Of a stretch of DNA of 64,000 nt, positions 26,629 through 36,065 are shown piece after piece. The notes under the pieces were generated by a model that ran no database searches, was not told where the DNA came from, and worked only from the letters and a program-made list of their open reading frames with translations. Positions within the stretch are counted from its first letter, which is position 1; each line of letters opens with the position of its first letter. The translations under genes were made by a program, and so were the position numbers. The DNA is taken from positions 1-64,000 of the forward strand of contig NZ_KB894131.1 of assembly GCF_000374365.1 (NCBI RefSeq), given 5' to 3'. The DNA is from Bacteroides gallinarum DSM 18171 = JCM 13658. GTDB lineage: Bacteria; Bacteroidota; Bacteroidia; Bacteroidales; Bacteroidaceae.

Positions 26629-27477
26629 TTAAGGTTCTTCAATATTTAAAGAATGAAATTCTATCAGTCCTTTCATTGGAGTTTCTTCAATTAAGTCCAA
26701 TCCGATTCCAAATTCACCGGCAACTTCTCTCAATATGGTTGCATAGCTGTTAGCCAATGAACCGACGAATCGGATAGGGTAGTTTTTATAGTCGTATTGG
26801 CATACATTTCGAGTGAAGAAATCTCTTAAATTGCTGGTTATCAAATTAAATACATAATCATCATTTGTATAATCAGCCAAGAAGTAAGAAATAGTGGAAA
26901 GGAAACGGTTGGGGAACGGACGGTTATATACCGACTCCATGACTTCATTGGGGCTGATACGGAATTTTTCGAAGAAATCCGTCATCACGTATTTGGGAGC
27001 CAATCCTTTCAGTACATCGGACAAGAACATTTTGCCCAATACGGCTCCGCTACCTTCATCGCCCAAGATATACCCTCCTGCTTTGACGTTCTTGACTACA
27101 ATTTTTCCGTCATAAAAGCATGAATTAGAGCCGGTTCCTAAAATACAGGCAATGCCGGCCTCGCATTTGAACAAACCGCGGGCGGCTGCCAGGAGGTCGC
27201 TTTCCACTTGGATGGGCGTTTTGAATTGTGCTACCAGTGATGCCCCCAATATATTCTTCTTTTCGTAGGAAGTACATCCTGCTCCATAATAATATACCTG
27301 TTCTAATTTCCTTTTGAAAAAAATCTCGGGTAAACCCAAACGGACACTCCGGCTAATCTCTCTTCTTGTTTGGAAGAAAGGATTTAATCCTTCGGTAAAA
27401 GCTCGCTGTATCAAGTGATTATCTTCAACCAAGGCCCATTCAGTTCTCGTGGAACCACTCTCCGCAATCAGTTTCAT
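26629..27477 (-). CDS. BadF/BadG-type amino-sugar kinase (MurK paralogue)
   Basis: The 282-residue ASKHA kinase is a clear paralogue of the MurK at 53383-54228: shared blocks include GSTRTEW against GSTKTDW at residue 8, LLAAARGL near 95, GTGSNSCFYDGK near 115, LGDEGSGAVLGK near 138 and RPFPNRFL near 187. It should phosphorylate an amino sugar such as GlcNAc or MurNAc in the cytoplasm. The gene is visibly richer in A+T than the MurK gene. It has its own promoter word and lies upstream of, and on the same strand as, the SusC1 unit. Confidence 0.85.
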   Translation of the reverse strand: MKLIAESGSTRTEWALVEDNHLIQRAFTEGLNPFFQTRREISRSVRLGLPEIFFKRKLEQVYYYGAGCTSYEKKNILGASLVAQFKTPIQVESDLLAAARGLFKCEAGIACILGTGSNSCFYDGKIVVKNVKAGGYILGDEGSGAVLGKMFLSDVLKGLAPKYVMTDFFEKFRISPNEVMESVYNRPFPNRFLSTISYFLADYTNDDYVFNLITSNLRDFFTRNVCQYDYKNYPIRFVGSLANSYATILREVAGEFGIGLDLIEETPMKGLIEFHSLNIEEP

Positions 27478-27502
27478 AGGTAGTCAGTTTTAGAGTTGAA
27501 TA

Positions 27503-27510
27503 CAAATATA
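27503..27510 (-). promoter_or_regulatory. -7 element for the kinase paralogue
   Basis: Reads TATATTTG on the minus strand, 26 bases before the kinase ATG. Confidence 0.5.
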
Positions 27511-27659
27511 TAGTTTTTTTTAATATTCCTGCGATAATTCTTCAAAAAGTTTGTTTTACGGTCTGCACCTGCCCTTGTACGCCGGTCGTACGAAATAAAA
27601 CTCTCGCCAGGCAATAATAGTCTGCGCGTTCATTATAAATAAGTGTCCGTTTATCTGTT

Positions 27660-27759
27660 TTTAATTCGTTATACGGCTGTCATCCTTGCGTTAGACAGTT
27701 GTTTAACGCAAGGATGATATATATCTAACGCAAGGATAACAACTGTCTAACGAATTATT
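27660..27759. repeat. 22-bp-spaced inverted/direct repeat cluster upstream of susC2
   Basis: TAACGCAAGGAT occurs at 27704 and 27726 (22 apart); its inverse lies at 27680-27693, 22 bases earlier in register, and weaker TAACGAATT-type units flank on both sides (27663-27671 inverted, 27748-27756 direct). A second, interleaved pair, CGTTAGACAGTTGTT (27689-27703) and its complement (27738-27752), is also exact. The whole could fold into alternative hairpins. It sits in the 577-base divergent gap between the kinase and susC2, which otherwise holds only the susC2 leader. Confidence 0.8.
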
Positions 27760-27864
27760 ATCCGCTGCTACGAAAACTAATGGATACGGGTACGGAAGAT
27801 AAGTTTTGCTGTCTGAACGCTTGATTTTTCCTATTGTCCGGATGCGGCCGGGGAATTTCGTATA

Positions 27865-27977
27865 AGTTCCCCATGAACTTGGAAAACAGGAAAAGAAAAG
27901 AGATACGATGTATAAAATTATAAACCCTTAAACTGAAAAACGCCTATGGAGTAATGAAAACACCCAAGAGGATATAG
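27865..27977 (+). promoter_or_regulatory. SusC2 mRNA leader with hairpin and tiny frames
   Basis: AAGTTCCCCATGAACTTGGA (27865-27883; AAGTTC and GAACTT pair) is followed by AAGAGATA, ACCCTTAAAC and CCTATGGA, the same ordered words as in the SusC1 leader. Here the CCTATGGA start gives a two-codon frame (27946-27954, ATG GAG TAA) whose stop overlaps a new ATG at 27954 that opens a seven-codon frame ending in TAG at 27977. No confident -7 element is visible; TAAGTTTTG at 27800 is an imperfect candidate. Confidence 0.6.
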
Positions 27978-28054
27978 TTTATTCTACCCTCTCATCCGCT
28001 CATTTTTGACCTAATTGAAAAACTATTTTTATTAACACTAATCATCAACCACTT

Positions 28055-31000
28055 ATGAATGAAGATCGCAAAAAAAGAGGATTAGTATCAAGTAAACTCC
28101 TCATGACAGTGGCTATTTGTACGCTGTTTCTTGGCAGCAGTAATGCCTTTGCTGCCCGGTCTGCTTCCCATGAAAGCCATGGTGTAACTGAACAGATGCA
28201 ATCTGTCGCTGTGAATGTTTTAGTAGTAGATACCCAAGGCGACCCCATTATCGGTGCCAACGTCATAGAGAAAGGCACCACCAACGGAGGTATTACAGAC
28301 GTCAACGGAAAAATCAGGATGAATGTCAAGGCAGGAGCTATCCTGCAAATTTCTTTTGTAGGATATACCACTCAGGAAATAAAAGCAAAGCCTAACCTGC
28401 GGGTAGTATTAAAAGACGACACCGAACTATTGGATGAAGTAGTAGTTGTGGGATACGGTTCGCAAAAGAAAGAAAACTTGACGGGAGCGGTTTCGTCCGT
28501 CAATGTAAACCAAACTCTGGAAGGACGTCCGATTGCCGATATCGGCCGTGGCTTACAAGGTACCACCCCGGGACTATCCATTCAAGTACCGAGCGGTGAA
28601 GTCGGTTCCGACCCGATTATCAAAATACGCGGGCAAATCGGTTCTATCGAGGGTGAGGCAACCCCTTTGATTTTGCTGGACAATGTGGAAATTCCTTCTA
28701 TCCAAATGATTAATCCGGACGATATCGAGAGTATCTCCGTCTTGAAAGATGCTGCATCCGCTTCTATCTACGGTGCGAAAGCTGCATTCGGCGTAGTATT
28801 GATTACAACGAAGAAAGGTGCCAAGACCGACAAAGTCAATGTATCCTACCAAGGTAATCTCTCTTTCCAAAATATGGCTAAAGAGATGAAAATGGGACAG
28901 CTCAATGCATTGGAATATAGCGTGGAAGCAATGAAACGCTCCGGTAAAACAGTTACTGGCGGTATATCGTTCTACATGACAGAAACCGGACTGGAACGTG
29001 CCCGTGAATGGCAGAATAAATACGGTGGCAAATTAGGGCCGGACGACCCTTATGTATATGGTCGTGACTGGTATGTGGATGCCAACGGACGGAATATCGG
29101 CCTGAGAACTTTCGACCCATATGATTATATGGTACGCGAATGGGCACCGACCCACTCCCACAATGTTTCAATCAATGGAAAGAGCGGAAAAACAACTTAT
29201 AATATAGGTTTGGGTTATCTGCACCAGAGTGGTATGATGAAGCCTGCCAAGAAAGACGATTTCACCCGTTACAACGCATCCGTACGTTTAAGTACCGAAG
29301 TCAATAAATACCTGACTGTACGCGCAGGTTCTATTTTCTCGTCACGCGATAAGAGATATCCGTATGCGACCTCGTCCACCACAGCCGACCCGTGGTTGTA
29401 CCTGTACCGTTGGGGTCCGAACATGCCGTTAGGTGTAAATGAAGACGGAAACGACTTGCGTAGCCCGTGGTCCGAAACCAAACAAGCCAACACAGCCTCG
29501 CAAGTAGACAATTACCTCAACATCAGCCTGGGTACGACGGTCAATGTCACAAAGGACTGGAAATTCGATTTCGACTACACATACGCCAGTGAAACGGGTG
29601 TTATCAAGAGGCCTGGAACCCGGTACAGTGCAGCGAATGCATGGATGGCCGGTACATTGAAAACAGATGCCGACGGTAATCAGATTTATGTAAACGACCA
29701 GGGACAGCAAGTGGCTGCAACAGCAGAGGGTGCAATGCCTGCATATGAATTGCCGTACCAGGAGTACACGGCTCACGGTTCCAATCCCGACCATATTTAC
29801 AGAAAGTCTTCGGGAGCCCGCCGCCACACTTTCAACGCAACAACAGATTATAACTGGCAACTGAACGACGATAACAACTTCAAGTTCTTACTCGGTATGA
29901 ACTTGGTAACTTATGACTACGAGGACAACTGGTCGCAGATTACAGACCTGACCGACATAACCAATCCGCAATTCGACCTTGCCGTAGGTACCCAAACAGC
30001 GAGCGGCAACCAAAAGTGGGAAGGCCAAATGGGTTATTTCGGCCGTATCAACTACAACTACAAAGAGAGATACCTGTTGGAAGCTAATTTACGTTACGAC
30101 GGTACGTCCAAGTTCCCCTCGGGTATGAAATGGCGTTGGTTCCCCTCATTCTCTGCCGGTTGGCGTTTAAGCGAAGAAGCTTTCATGGAATGGGCAAAAC
30201 CTACATTGAGTTCATTCAAGATTCGCGGTTCATGGGGTATTATCGGCGACCAAACTGTAGATAATGGTTTGTACGTATCTTCTCTCGGTACCGGACAGGT
30301 AAGTTGGCTGGGTGCTGACGGACAAAAATTATTCTATCGCAGCACTCCGACAGCTGTATCCGCCTCTATTACTTGGCAGGATATCGCTACACTGGATTTA
30401 GGATTCGATGCACGCTTTTTCCACGGTGATTTCGGTGTTACTTTTGACTGGTACCAACGCGATACGCGTAACATGATTGTTCCAGGTGCAGGCGTAGCTT
30501 ATACTTTCGGTGCAGCCGCTCCTAAAGGCAATTACGGTTCTTTGAGGACACGCGGTTGGGAAATTTCATTGGATTATAATCACCGTTTCAACAATGGGCT
30601 GGGTATCAATGCCATGTTTACATTGTCTGATGCCCAGACAGAAATCACGGAATACAGCGATACCCGTCTGATAAGCGATTATTATGTAGGCAAGAAATAC
30701 GGTGAAATCTGGGGATACAGAACCGAACGTTTGTATCAGAAAGACGATTTCGTATACGACAGTAACGGTGAGCTGGTAACCGTATGGGCTTTGGACGGAA
30801 AAGAGGTGGCAGCAGGAACTGCCGGTGCCAAAGAAATGAATAAGCTGAAAGACCCGAACGGAGTATATCAGGACTTCCTGCAATCCGGTGATTTCAAATT
30901 CGGTCCGGGCGATGTGAAGTACGCCGATTTGAACGGCGACGGTAAATTGGGCAACGGAGCCGGTACAGTGGAAGACCCGGGTGATAAGGAGGTTATCGGT

Positions 31001-31543
31001 AATGAAACGCCGAGATTTGAGTATGGTATCCGCCTGGGAGCAGATTACAAAGGTTTCGACTTTTCTATCTTCATGCAAGGTGTAGGTAAACGCCAGATAT
31101 GGGGTGACGGTTTCCTGGCTATCCCCGGTTACAACACTGCCGACGGTGCTATTCCCGATGCCGTGGCGAGCGATTATTGGACTGAAGACAATACGGGAGC
31201 ATTCTATGCCCGCCCGTGGAACCAGAACGGTTCGAACGATGCTTACAACTATTACAAGCAGTCCCGTTACCTGTTGGATATGTCTTATTTCCGTATCAAA
31301 AACATTACATTGGGATATTCGCTTCCGGAAGATATAATCAAAAAAGTACGTATGCAAAAGGCACGTATCTATGTGGCCCTGGAGAACTTTTTTACATTTG
31401 ACAACCTGAACGGACTGCCTATCGACCCGGAGGCCATATCGGGATATTCTATGTTCAATACGGAGAACTACAACAGCGGCCGCACCGGTGTGGGAACTCC
31501 GACTTTCAAGAGTGTATCAGTAGGCGTACAATTGAACTTCTAA
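28055..31543 (+). CDS. SusC/RagA-like TonB-dependent transporter 2
   Basis: A 1162-residue outer-membrane transporter with signal peptide (about 1-34, ending NAFA), a carboxypeptidase-D-like domain (VNVLVVDTQGDPIIGANV near 53), the TonB box-like LDEVVVVGYGSQKKEN near 128, a plug domain and a long barrel ending in VQLNF. It works with the SusD encoded 13 bases downstream. It differs strongly from SusC1 in the barrel, so a different ligand is expected. No STN domain and no adjacent sigma/anti-sigma or hybrid two-component gene is present. Confidence 0.94.
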   Translation: MNEDRKKRGLVSSKLLMTVAICTLFLGSSNAFAARSASHESHGVTEQMQSVAVNVLVVDTQGDPIIGANVIEKGTTNGGITDVNGKIRMNVKAGAILQISFVGYTTQEIKAKPNLRVVLKDDTELLDEVVVVGYGSQKKENLTGAVSSVNVNQTLEGRPIADIGRGLQGTTPGLSIQVPSGEVGSDPIIKIRGQIGSIEGEATPLILLDNVEIPSIQMINPDDIESISVLKDAASASIYGAKAAFGVVLITTKKGAKTDKVNVSYQGNLSFQNMAKEMKMGQLNALEYSVEAMKRSGKTVTGGISFYMTETGLERAREWQNKYGGKLGPDDPYVYGRDWYVDANGRNIGLRTFDPYDYMVREWAPTHSHNVSINGKSGKTTYNIGLGYLHQSGMMKPAKKDDFTRYNASVRLSTEVNKYLTVRAGSIFSSRDKRYPYATSSTTADPWLYLYRWGPNMPLGVNEDGNDLRSPWSETKQANTASQVDNYLNISLGTTVNVTKDWKFDFDYTYASETGVIKRPGTRYSAANAWMAGTLKTDADGNQIYVNDQGQQVAATAEGAMPAYELPYQEYTAHGSNPDHIYRKSSGARRHTFNATTDYNWQLNDDNNFKFLLGMNLVTYDYEDNWSQITDLTDITNPQFDLAVGTQTASGNQKWEGQMGYFGRINYNYKERYLLEANLRYDGTSKFPSGMKWRWFPSFSAGWRLSEEAFMEWAKPTLSSFKIRGSWGIIGDQTVDNGLYVSSLGTGQVSWLGADGQKLFYRSTPTAVSASITWQDIATLDLGFDARFFHGDFGVTFDWYQRDTRNMIVPGAGVAYTFGAAAPKGNYGSLRTRGWEISLDYNHRFNNGLGINAMFTLSDAQTEITEYSDTRLISDYYVGKKYGEIWGYRTERLYQKDDFVYDSNGELVTVWALDGKEVAAGTAGAKEMNKLKDPNGVYQDFLQSGDFKFGPGDVKYADLNGDGKLGNGAGTVEDPGDKEVIGNETPRFEYGIRLGADYKGFDFSIFMQGVGKRQIWGDGFLAIPGYNTADGAIPDAVASDYWTEDNTGAFYARPWNQNGSNDAYNYYKQSRYLLDMSYFRIKNITLGYSLPEDIIKKVRMQKARIYVALENFFTFDNLNGLPIDPEAISGYSMFNTENYNSGRTGVGTPTFKSVSVGVQLNF

Positions 31544-31556
31544 TAAACTGAGTTAT

Positions 31557-33425
31557 ATGAAAAAATATATATTTGCTTTACTTTCTGCCGCAGCCCTTAT
31601 AGCAAGCGGATGCGACTCTGTCCTGGAACGTCCGGTATTGACAAAACCGCTGGATGAAACGTATGGAAAGACCGACAATGAGTACCGACTTTATGTCAAT
31701 GAGGCATACCCCGTTTATTTCGTGGGTTATAACAGCAGTTGGGGCAGCGCTTACGCTCCCTTGAGAGGATACAATTTTTCCGATGACAACGCATCATCGG
31801 GAAAACAGACTTCCTTCGAAAATACGATTCCCACCACGCGCGGAAGCTATAATACCAGCGACCTTGCCAATTCATGGATTTCCCAATATGCGGCCGGTAA
31901 CTGGAACTTTGCCTGGGTACGCAAATGGAATGTAATGATTGATAAGTTGGAAAAATATAAATCTGTTTTGGACGAAGAAACCTATAATCATTGGATGGGG
32001 GTAGCCCGTTTCTTCCGCGGCTTTGAATATTGCCGCCTGGTAGAAACTTTCGGCGATGTACCTTATTACAGTAAGGTTATTACCGATGCGGAAACGGACG
32101 AGATGTACAAAGACCGCACTCCGCGCAACGAGGTTATGGGATATGTGTATGACGATTTTGACTATGCACTGCAAAATATCCGTAAGGATGACGGTACCCA
32201 ATACCTGAACAGATACATAGCTGCCGGCTTTATCAGCCGACTGATGTTGTTTGAGGGAACGTGGCAGAAATATCATCAGAATGATACGGAACTGGCAAAA
32301 AAATACCTGACGCAAGCAAAAAATGCGGGGGATTTGGTTTTAGGCAGTAATCAATGGCAAATCTCCAGTGATTTCAAGAGCTTGTTCGGGTCAATGGACT
32401 TGAGCGGAAACAAGGAAGTGCTGATGTACAGACACTACGATTCGGGCCTCAGCGTAACCCATTGTGTAGCTTCTTATTCCAACGGTACGGAAAGCCAGGG
32501 CGGTGCAACGTTGGCATTAGCCAAATCGTTTATCTGTAGCGACGGCAAGGTCTATCAAAATTCGACTCTCGCAAATGCAACAGTTCTTGATGCCGAGAAT
32601 ATGGCTAAAACGCGTGACCCTCGTTTTGAAGCGACATTCTGGGACGAACCCCGTATCCAGGCGGGCACGCTGCTTTATAGCTGGAAGTTCATAGACCGTG
32701 TAGGTCCTACTTATTTCGGAGGTACTTACCCTGCCCAATATGGTAGTATGACCAATACCAATGATTATCCGGTAATGCGCTTGGCAGAGGTGATGTTAAA
32801 CTGGCTGGAAGCCAAAGCCGAGCTGGCACTAATGGGCGGTGACCCTGTAACCCAGGACGACATCAACAATACAATCAATGAAATCCGTAACCGTCCGCTC
32901 GATGAAACAGCGCAAGCAAAAGGTATCCAACAGACAGCTCCCATGCAGTTGGCTGACATCACGGATAATTTCGACCCGGAAAGAGACAAAGGCAATTTGG
33001 TGGCCGGTGACTATGAAGTGGATCCGTTGATTTGGGAGATTCGCCGCGAACGCCGTATGGAATTCGTTTACGAACATTCCCGTTTGTTGGATTTGAAACG
33101 TTGGAAAAAGTTACATTACATGAATAATAAGACATATCCGGATACCATGCTTGGCCTATGGGTAGACTTGCAGGCGGAACTGCCCAATTATCTCGAAGAC
33201 GATAATATCGGAATTACGACGGTAGCAGTTCCCGACGGTAACGGATACAGGCACATTACTTTCGACGGGACTAATGCCAGCCAGATGAAAGGTTTCTATG
33301 TTCCGGAAGCGGCCGAGCCGAGAGACGATTTTAGCGAGCGCTCGTATTTGGCACCTGTGGGCGAAGCTCAAATTAACGAGTACAATGCCAAAGGGTACAA
33401 ATTGACGCAAACTACCCTCTGGTAA
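31557..33425 (+). CDS. SusD/RagB-like outer-membrane lipoprotein 2
   Basis: The 622-residue lipoprotein has a lipobox IASGC (cysteine near residue 19) and SusD/RagB features: N-terminal helices, a YNTSDLANSWISQYAAGNWNFAW region near 98 and the C-terminal LIWEIRRERRMEFVYE block near 493, diagnostic for the family. It is the glycan-capturing partner of SusC2. It ends before a strong two-way terminator. Confidence 0.94.
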   Translation: MKKYIFALLSAAALIASGCDSVLERPVLTKPLDETYGKTDNEYRLYVNEAYPVYFVGYNSSWGSAYAPLRGYNFSDDNASSGKQTSFENTIPTTRGSYNTSDLANSWISQYAAGNWNFAWVRKWNVMIDKLEKYKSVLDEETYNHWMGVARFFRGFEYCRLVETFGDVPYYSKVITDAETDEMYKDRTPRNEVMGYVYDDFDYALQNIRKDDGTQYLNRYIAAGFISRLMLFEGTWQKYHQNDTELAKKYLTQAKNAGDLVLGSNQWQISSDFKSLFGSMDLSGNKEVLMYRHYDSGLSVTHCVASYSNGTESQGGATLALAKSFICSDGKVYQNSTLANATVLDAENMAKTRDPRFEATFWDEPRIQAGTLLYSWKFIDRVGPTYFGGTYPAQYGSMTNTNDYPVMRLAEVMLNWLEAKAELALMGGDPVTQDDINNTINEIRNRPLDETAQAKGIQQTAPMQLADITDNFDPERDKGNLVAGDYEVDPLIWEIRRERRMEFVYEHSRLLDLKRWKKLHYMNNKTYPDTMLGLWVDLQAELPNYLEDDNIGITTVAVPDGNGYRHITFDGTNASQMKGFYVPEAAEPRDDFSERSYLAPVGEAQINEYNAKGYKLTQTTLW

Positions 33426-33442
33426 CGAAAAGATGTATCAAT

Positions 33443-33492
33443 AAAAGATGTATTGGGAACACAGTATTGATTTTGTTCCCAATACATCTTTT
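33443..33492. terminator. Two-way intrinsic terminator between susD2 and GHL10 gene
   Basis: Exact 18-bp arms 33443-33460 and 33475-33492 (AAAAGATGTATTGGGAAC and complement) with a 14-base loop. The T-rich end serves the plus strand and the A-rich start gives a T-run on the minus strand, which fits its place between convergent genes. Confidence 0.85.
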
Positions 33493-33517
33493 TTATCTAC
33501 AATGCAATTCCTGCGAA

Positions 33518-34627
33518 TTATTGCAAATTATATTCCCGGTCGATTCTTCTTACCGCCTCCAGCTTCCCGTCTTTCAACAAGGAACGCGCATTGAAAAAAT
33601 TTACCCCGTCAGCCCCCGATTCAATGGATAGTTTAGCCGCACGATACAAATCATCTGCAGTGATATCGGACACAAACAAACCGGAAACATACTTGTTCTT
33701 ATGAAAAGTCTCACGCAAGCCATTCTCTACGCTGAACGATATCCAGCCGAGATTTTCCGAATAGAAAGACTGATAGTTCATCGGACATACGATATCCAGT
33801 TTCCATGTAGGCCAGTCCTGATAAACCGTCATACGTGCGCGGGTAGGATATGGAAATACAGCAGCCGAAAGTTGCTTACCGCTGGCATGGGTCTCATCGG
33901 CAATCTCATTCACCAAAGAGGAAACCTCGTTCAAACGGAATTGCAACCATTCCGGACTCATCCAAGGTGCCTGTAAATCCAACGGCGAATAACCGAACAG
34001 TTTTTTAAACTTCTCAATCGCTGCCGGATGATAACCGAAATCATACTCAGCACGATAAGTATCCTGCTGAATCCTGAATTTGTATTGTTGAAGCCGTCTT
34101 CCCAACACAGCATCATTATAGCGGATAAAATCGAGATGTACAGATGCCAATCCCTCTAAAGCCGCATACGAAGCTGCCTTATCTTTCATGTAACGGCGGG
34201 CTTCCGGAACCGAAGGACTCAACCATTTATAATGTTTCACATAAGGGTCGTACTCATAACTGTTATACCCTATCCTATTGACATCGAACCACTCCGGATG
34301 TGCCAAAGCTACAGAATCCCGGGGAGCATTCACGGTAAACATCCAGGCATGTATCTTCACCCCAGGATAAGCCTCGGCGGCTTCGATATAGCGCGCAATT
34401 TCTTCGGGAGACCCGCACATATAGTAATTTCTGATTCCCGCCTCGTTAAAAGGCTTCATCCAGCGGACAATAGAGTCGACCGAGGCTGTCTTGTCCACAT
34501 CGTCCCAAACACCCAAAGCAACCTTCTGTTCCTTCACGGGTATTTTCTTTCTGTTCCTTGCAGAAGCCGGTAATACACTGTAACAAAATAGGCAAATCAA
34601 TGTTGCAAATAAATAAATGGTTTTCAT
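33518..34627 (-). CDS. GHL10-type (DUF187-like) glycoside hydrolase
   Basis: The 369-residue exported protein (signal peptide to about residue 23, LPASA) has a TIM-barrel pattern of the GHL10/DUF187 group: VHLDFIRYND near residue 168 with the likely catalytic aspartate, and DIVCPMNYQSFY near 280. E. coli DigH, in this broad group, cuts peptidoglycan strands stripped of peptides. The gene is divergent from namZ1 and the muramidase operon, so a peptidoglycan-glycan substrate is a reasonable inference, not proven by motif. Confidence 0.75.
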   Translation of the reverse strand: MKTIYLFATLICLFCYSVLPASARNRKKIPVKEQKVALGVWDDVDKTASVDSIVRWMKPFNEAGIRNYYMCGSPEEIARYIEAAEAYPGVKIHAWMFTVNAPRDSVALAHPEWFDVNRIGYNSYEYDPYVKHYKWLSPSVPEARRYMKDKAASYAALEGLASVHLDFIRYNDAVLGRRLQQYKFRIQQDTYRAEYDFGYHPAAIEKFKKLFGYSPLDLQAPWMSPEWLQFRLNEVSSLVNEIADETHASGKQLSAAVFPYPTRARMTVYQDWPTWKLDIVCPMNYQSFYSENLGWISFSVENGLRETFHKNKYVSGLFVSDITADDLYRAAKLSIESGADGVNFFNARSLLKDGKLEAVRRIDREYNLQ

Positions 34628-34674
34628 GATGATGATTTTAAGAGTTATACAACTAAATTAAATTCGTCTGGTAG

Positions 34675-34682
34675 CAAAGATA
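34675..34682 (-). promoter_or_regulatory. -7 element for the GHL10 gene
   Basis: Reads TATCTTTGCTACC on the minus strand, 47 bases before the start codon. Confidence 0.55.
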
Positions 34683-34786
34683 GTATTTTCCTGAATATCA
34701 GCTCAAGGAACGTCAAAATAATTGCAAATTAATAATTATAATACTAAATATTCGCAAATAAGTGTTTTTGATATTAAAATAAAAAG

Positions 34787-34794
34787 TATCTTTG
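34787..34794 (+). promoter_or_regulatory. -7 element for the peptidoglycan salvage operon
   Basis: TATCTTTG with a TTTG at 34767-34770 as possible -33 box (spacing slightly shorter than ideal), 31 bases before the namZ1 ATG. It is the only good promoter word I see ahead of the long run of plus-strand genes, most of which are separated by fewer than 80 bases. Confidence 0.6.
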
Positions 34795-34825
34795 TTGCAT
34801 ACAAACTCTCCTTAATAATACTATT

Positions 34826-35992
34826 ATGAAGAAACTGCTGCTATTGACCGTTCTGTTATGTAGTTCATTGCTGTGCCAGGCACAAAAAGAGCGTATAATC
34901 TTAGGCGATGAACAGACTTCGGAGTATTTTCCAATCCTGAAAGGCAAGCGGATAGCAATCTTCTCCAATCACACCGGAATGGTGGGAGACAAGCATTTGC
35001 TGGACCTCCTGCTGGAGAACGAATTCGATGTAACGGCCATATTCTCGCCCGAGCACGGTTTCCGCGGAGATGCGGATGCAGGAGAGCACGTATCCAGCTC
35101 CGTCGATAAGAAGACCGGAGTACCTATCCTTTCCCTTTACGACGGAAAAGACAAAAGACCGAGCGAGGCATCCATGAAGAAGTTCGATATACTGGTTATC
35201 GACATACAGGATGTAGGCTTGCGGTTCTATACCTATTACATAACGATGTGCCGGCTAATGGATGCCTGTGCGGAGTATAACCGCAAGGTGCTGTTGCTGG
35301 ACCGCCCCAACCCGAACGGGCATTATGTGGACGGGCCTATACTGGACATGAAGTACAAATCCGGAGTGGGCTGGCTGCCTATCCCTATCGTACACGGCAT
35401 GACGCTGGGCGAACTGGCATTAATGGTAAACGGCGAACGGTGGTTGCCCGCCTCGCGTGTATGCGACCTGACCGTCATTCCCTGCAAGAACTATACGCAC
35501 CAAACGAAATACACGCTACCCATACCGCCGTCGCCCAATCTGCCGAACATGAAGGCTGTTTATCTATATCCGTCTACCTGCTACTTCGAGGGTACTCCCG
35601 TGAGCTTGGGCAGAGGGACTTCACTCCCTTTCCAGGTGTACGGGCATCCCGACATGAAGGGATACAGCTACAGCTTTACCCCCAGAAGCATCCCCGGAGC
35701 CAAGAACCCGCCGCAACTGGACAAGCTGTGCCACGGGGTGAACCTGAGCGACATGAGCGATGAGGAAATATGGAAGCGCGGCGTAGACCTGAGCTATGTA
35801 ATCGATGCTTACAAAAACCTGGATATGGGCGACCGTTTTTTCCGTCCGTTCTTCGAGCTGCTGGTAGGAACCGACTATGTACGCAAAATGATAAAGGAGG
35901 GAAAGAGCGCCGAAGAAATCAAAAGTCGCTGGAAAGGCGATGTGGAGAAGTTCAAGGAACAGCGCAGACCTTACCTGCTATACGAAGAATAG
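34826..35992 (+). CDS. namZ1: Exo-beta-N-acetylmuramidase (DUF1343/GH171), first copy
   Basis: The 388-residue secreted protein (signal peptide ending CQA near residue 19) has the DUF1343/NamZ signature blocks: IAIFSNHTGMV near 44, FSPEHGFRGDADAGE near 72, DIQDVGLRFYTY near 124 and LDRPNPNG near 156. NamZ enzymes cut MurNAc from the non-reducing end of peptide-free peptidoglycan chains. A second, diverged copy lies at 47720-48958, as in Tannerella forsythia where two such enzymes differ in preferred chain. Numbering here is mine. Confidence 0.92.
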   Translation: MKKLLLLTVLLCSSLLCQAQKERIILGDEQTSEYFPILKGKRIAIFSNHTGMVGDKHLLDLLLENEFDVTAIFSPEHGFRGDADAGEHVSSSVDKKTGVPILSLYDGKDKRPSEASMKKFDILVIDIQDVGLRFYTYYITMCRLMDACAEYNRKVLLLDRPNPNGHYVDGPILDMKYKSGVGWLPIPIVHGMTLGELALMVNGERWLPASRVCDLTVIPCKNYTHQTKYTLPIPPSPNLPNMKAVYLYPSTCYFEGTPVSLGRGTSLPFQVYGHPDMKGYSYSFTPRSIPGAKNPPQLDKLCHGVNLSDMSDEEIWKRGVDLSYVIDAYKNLDMGDRFFRPFFELLVGTDYVRKMIKEGKSAEEIKSRWKGDVEKFKEQRRPYLLYEE

Positions 35993-36065
35993 CCCCTACC
36001 CAAGCCGGCTACCGGCCGGCTGCAATTACGATACGAATACCGATAACTAATACCCAATCCGCACG

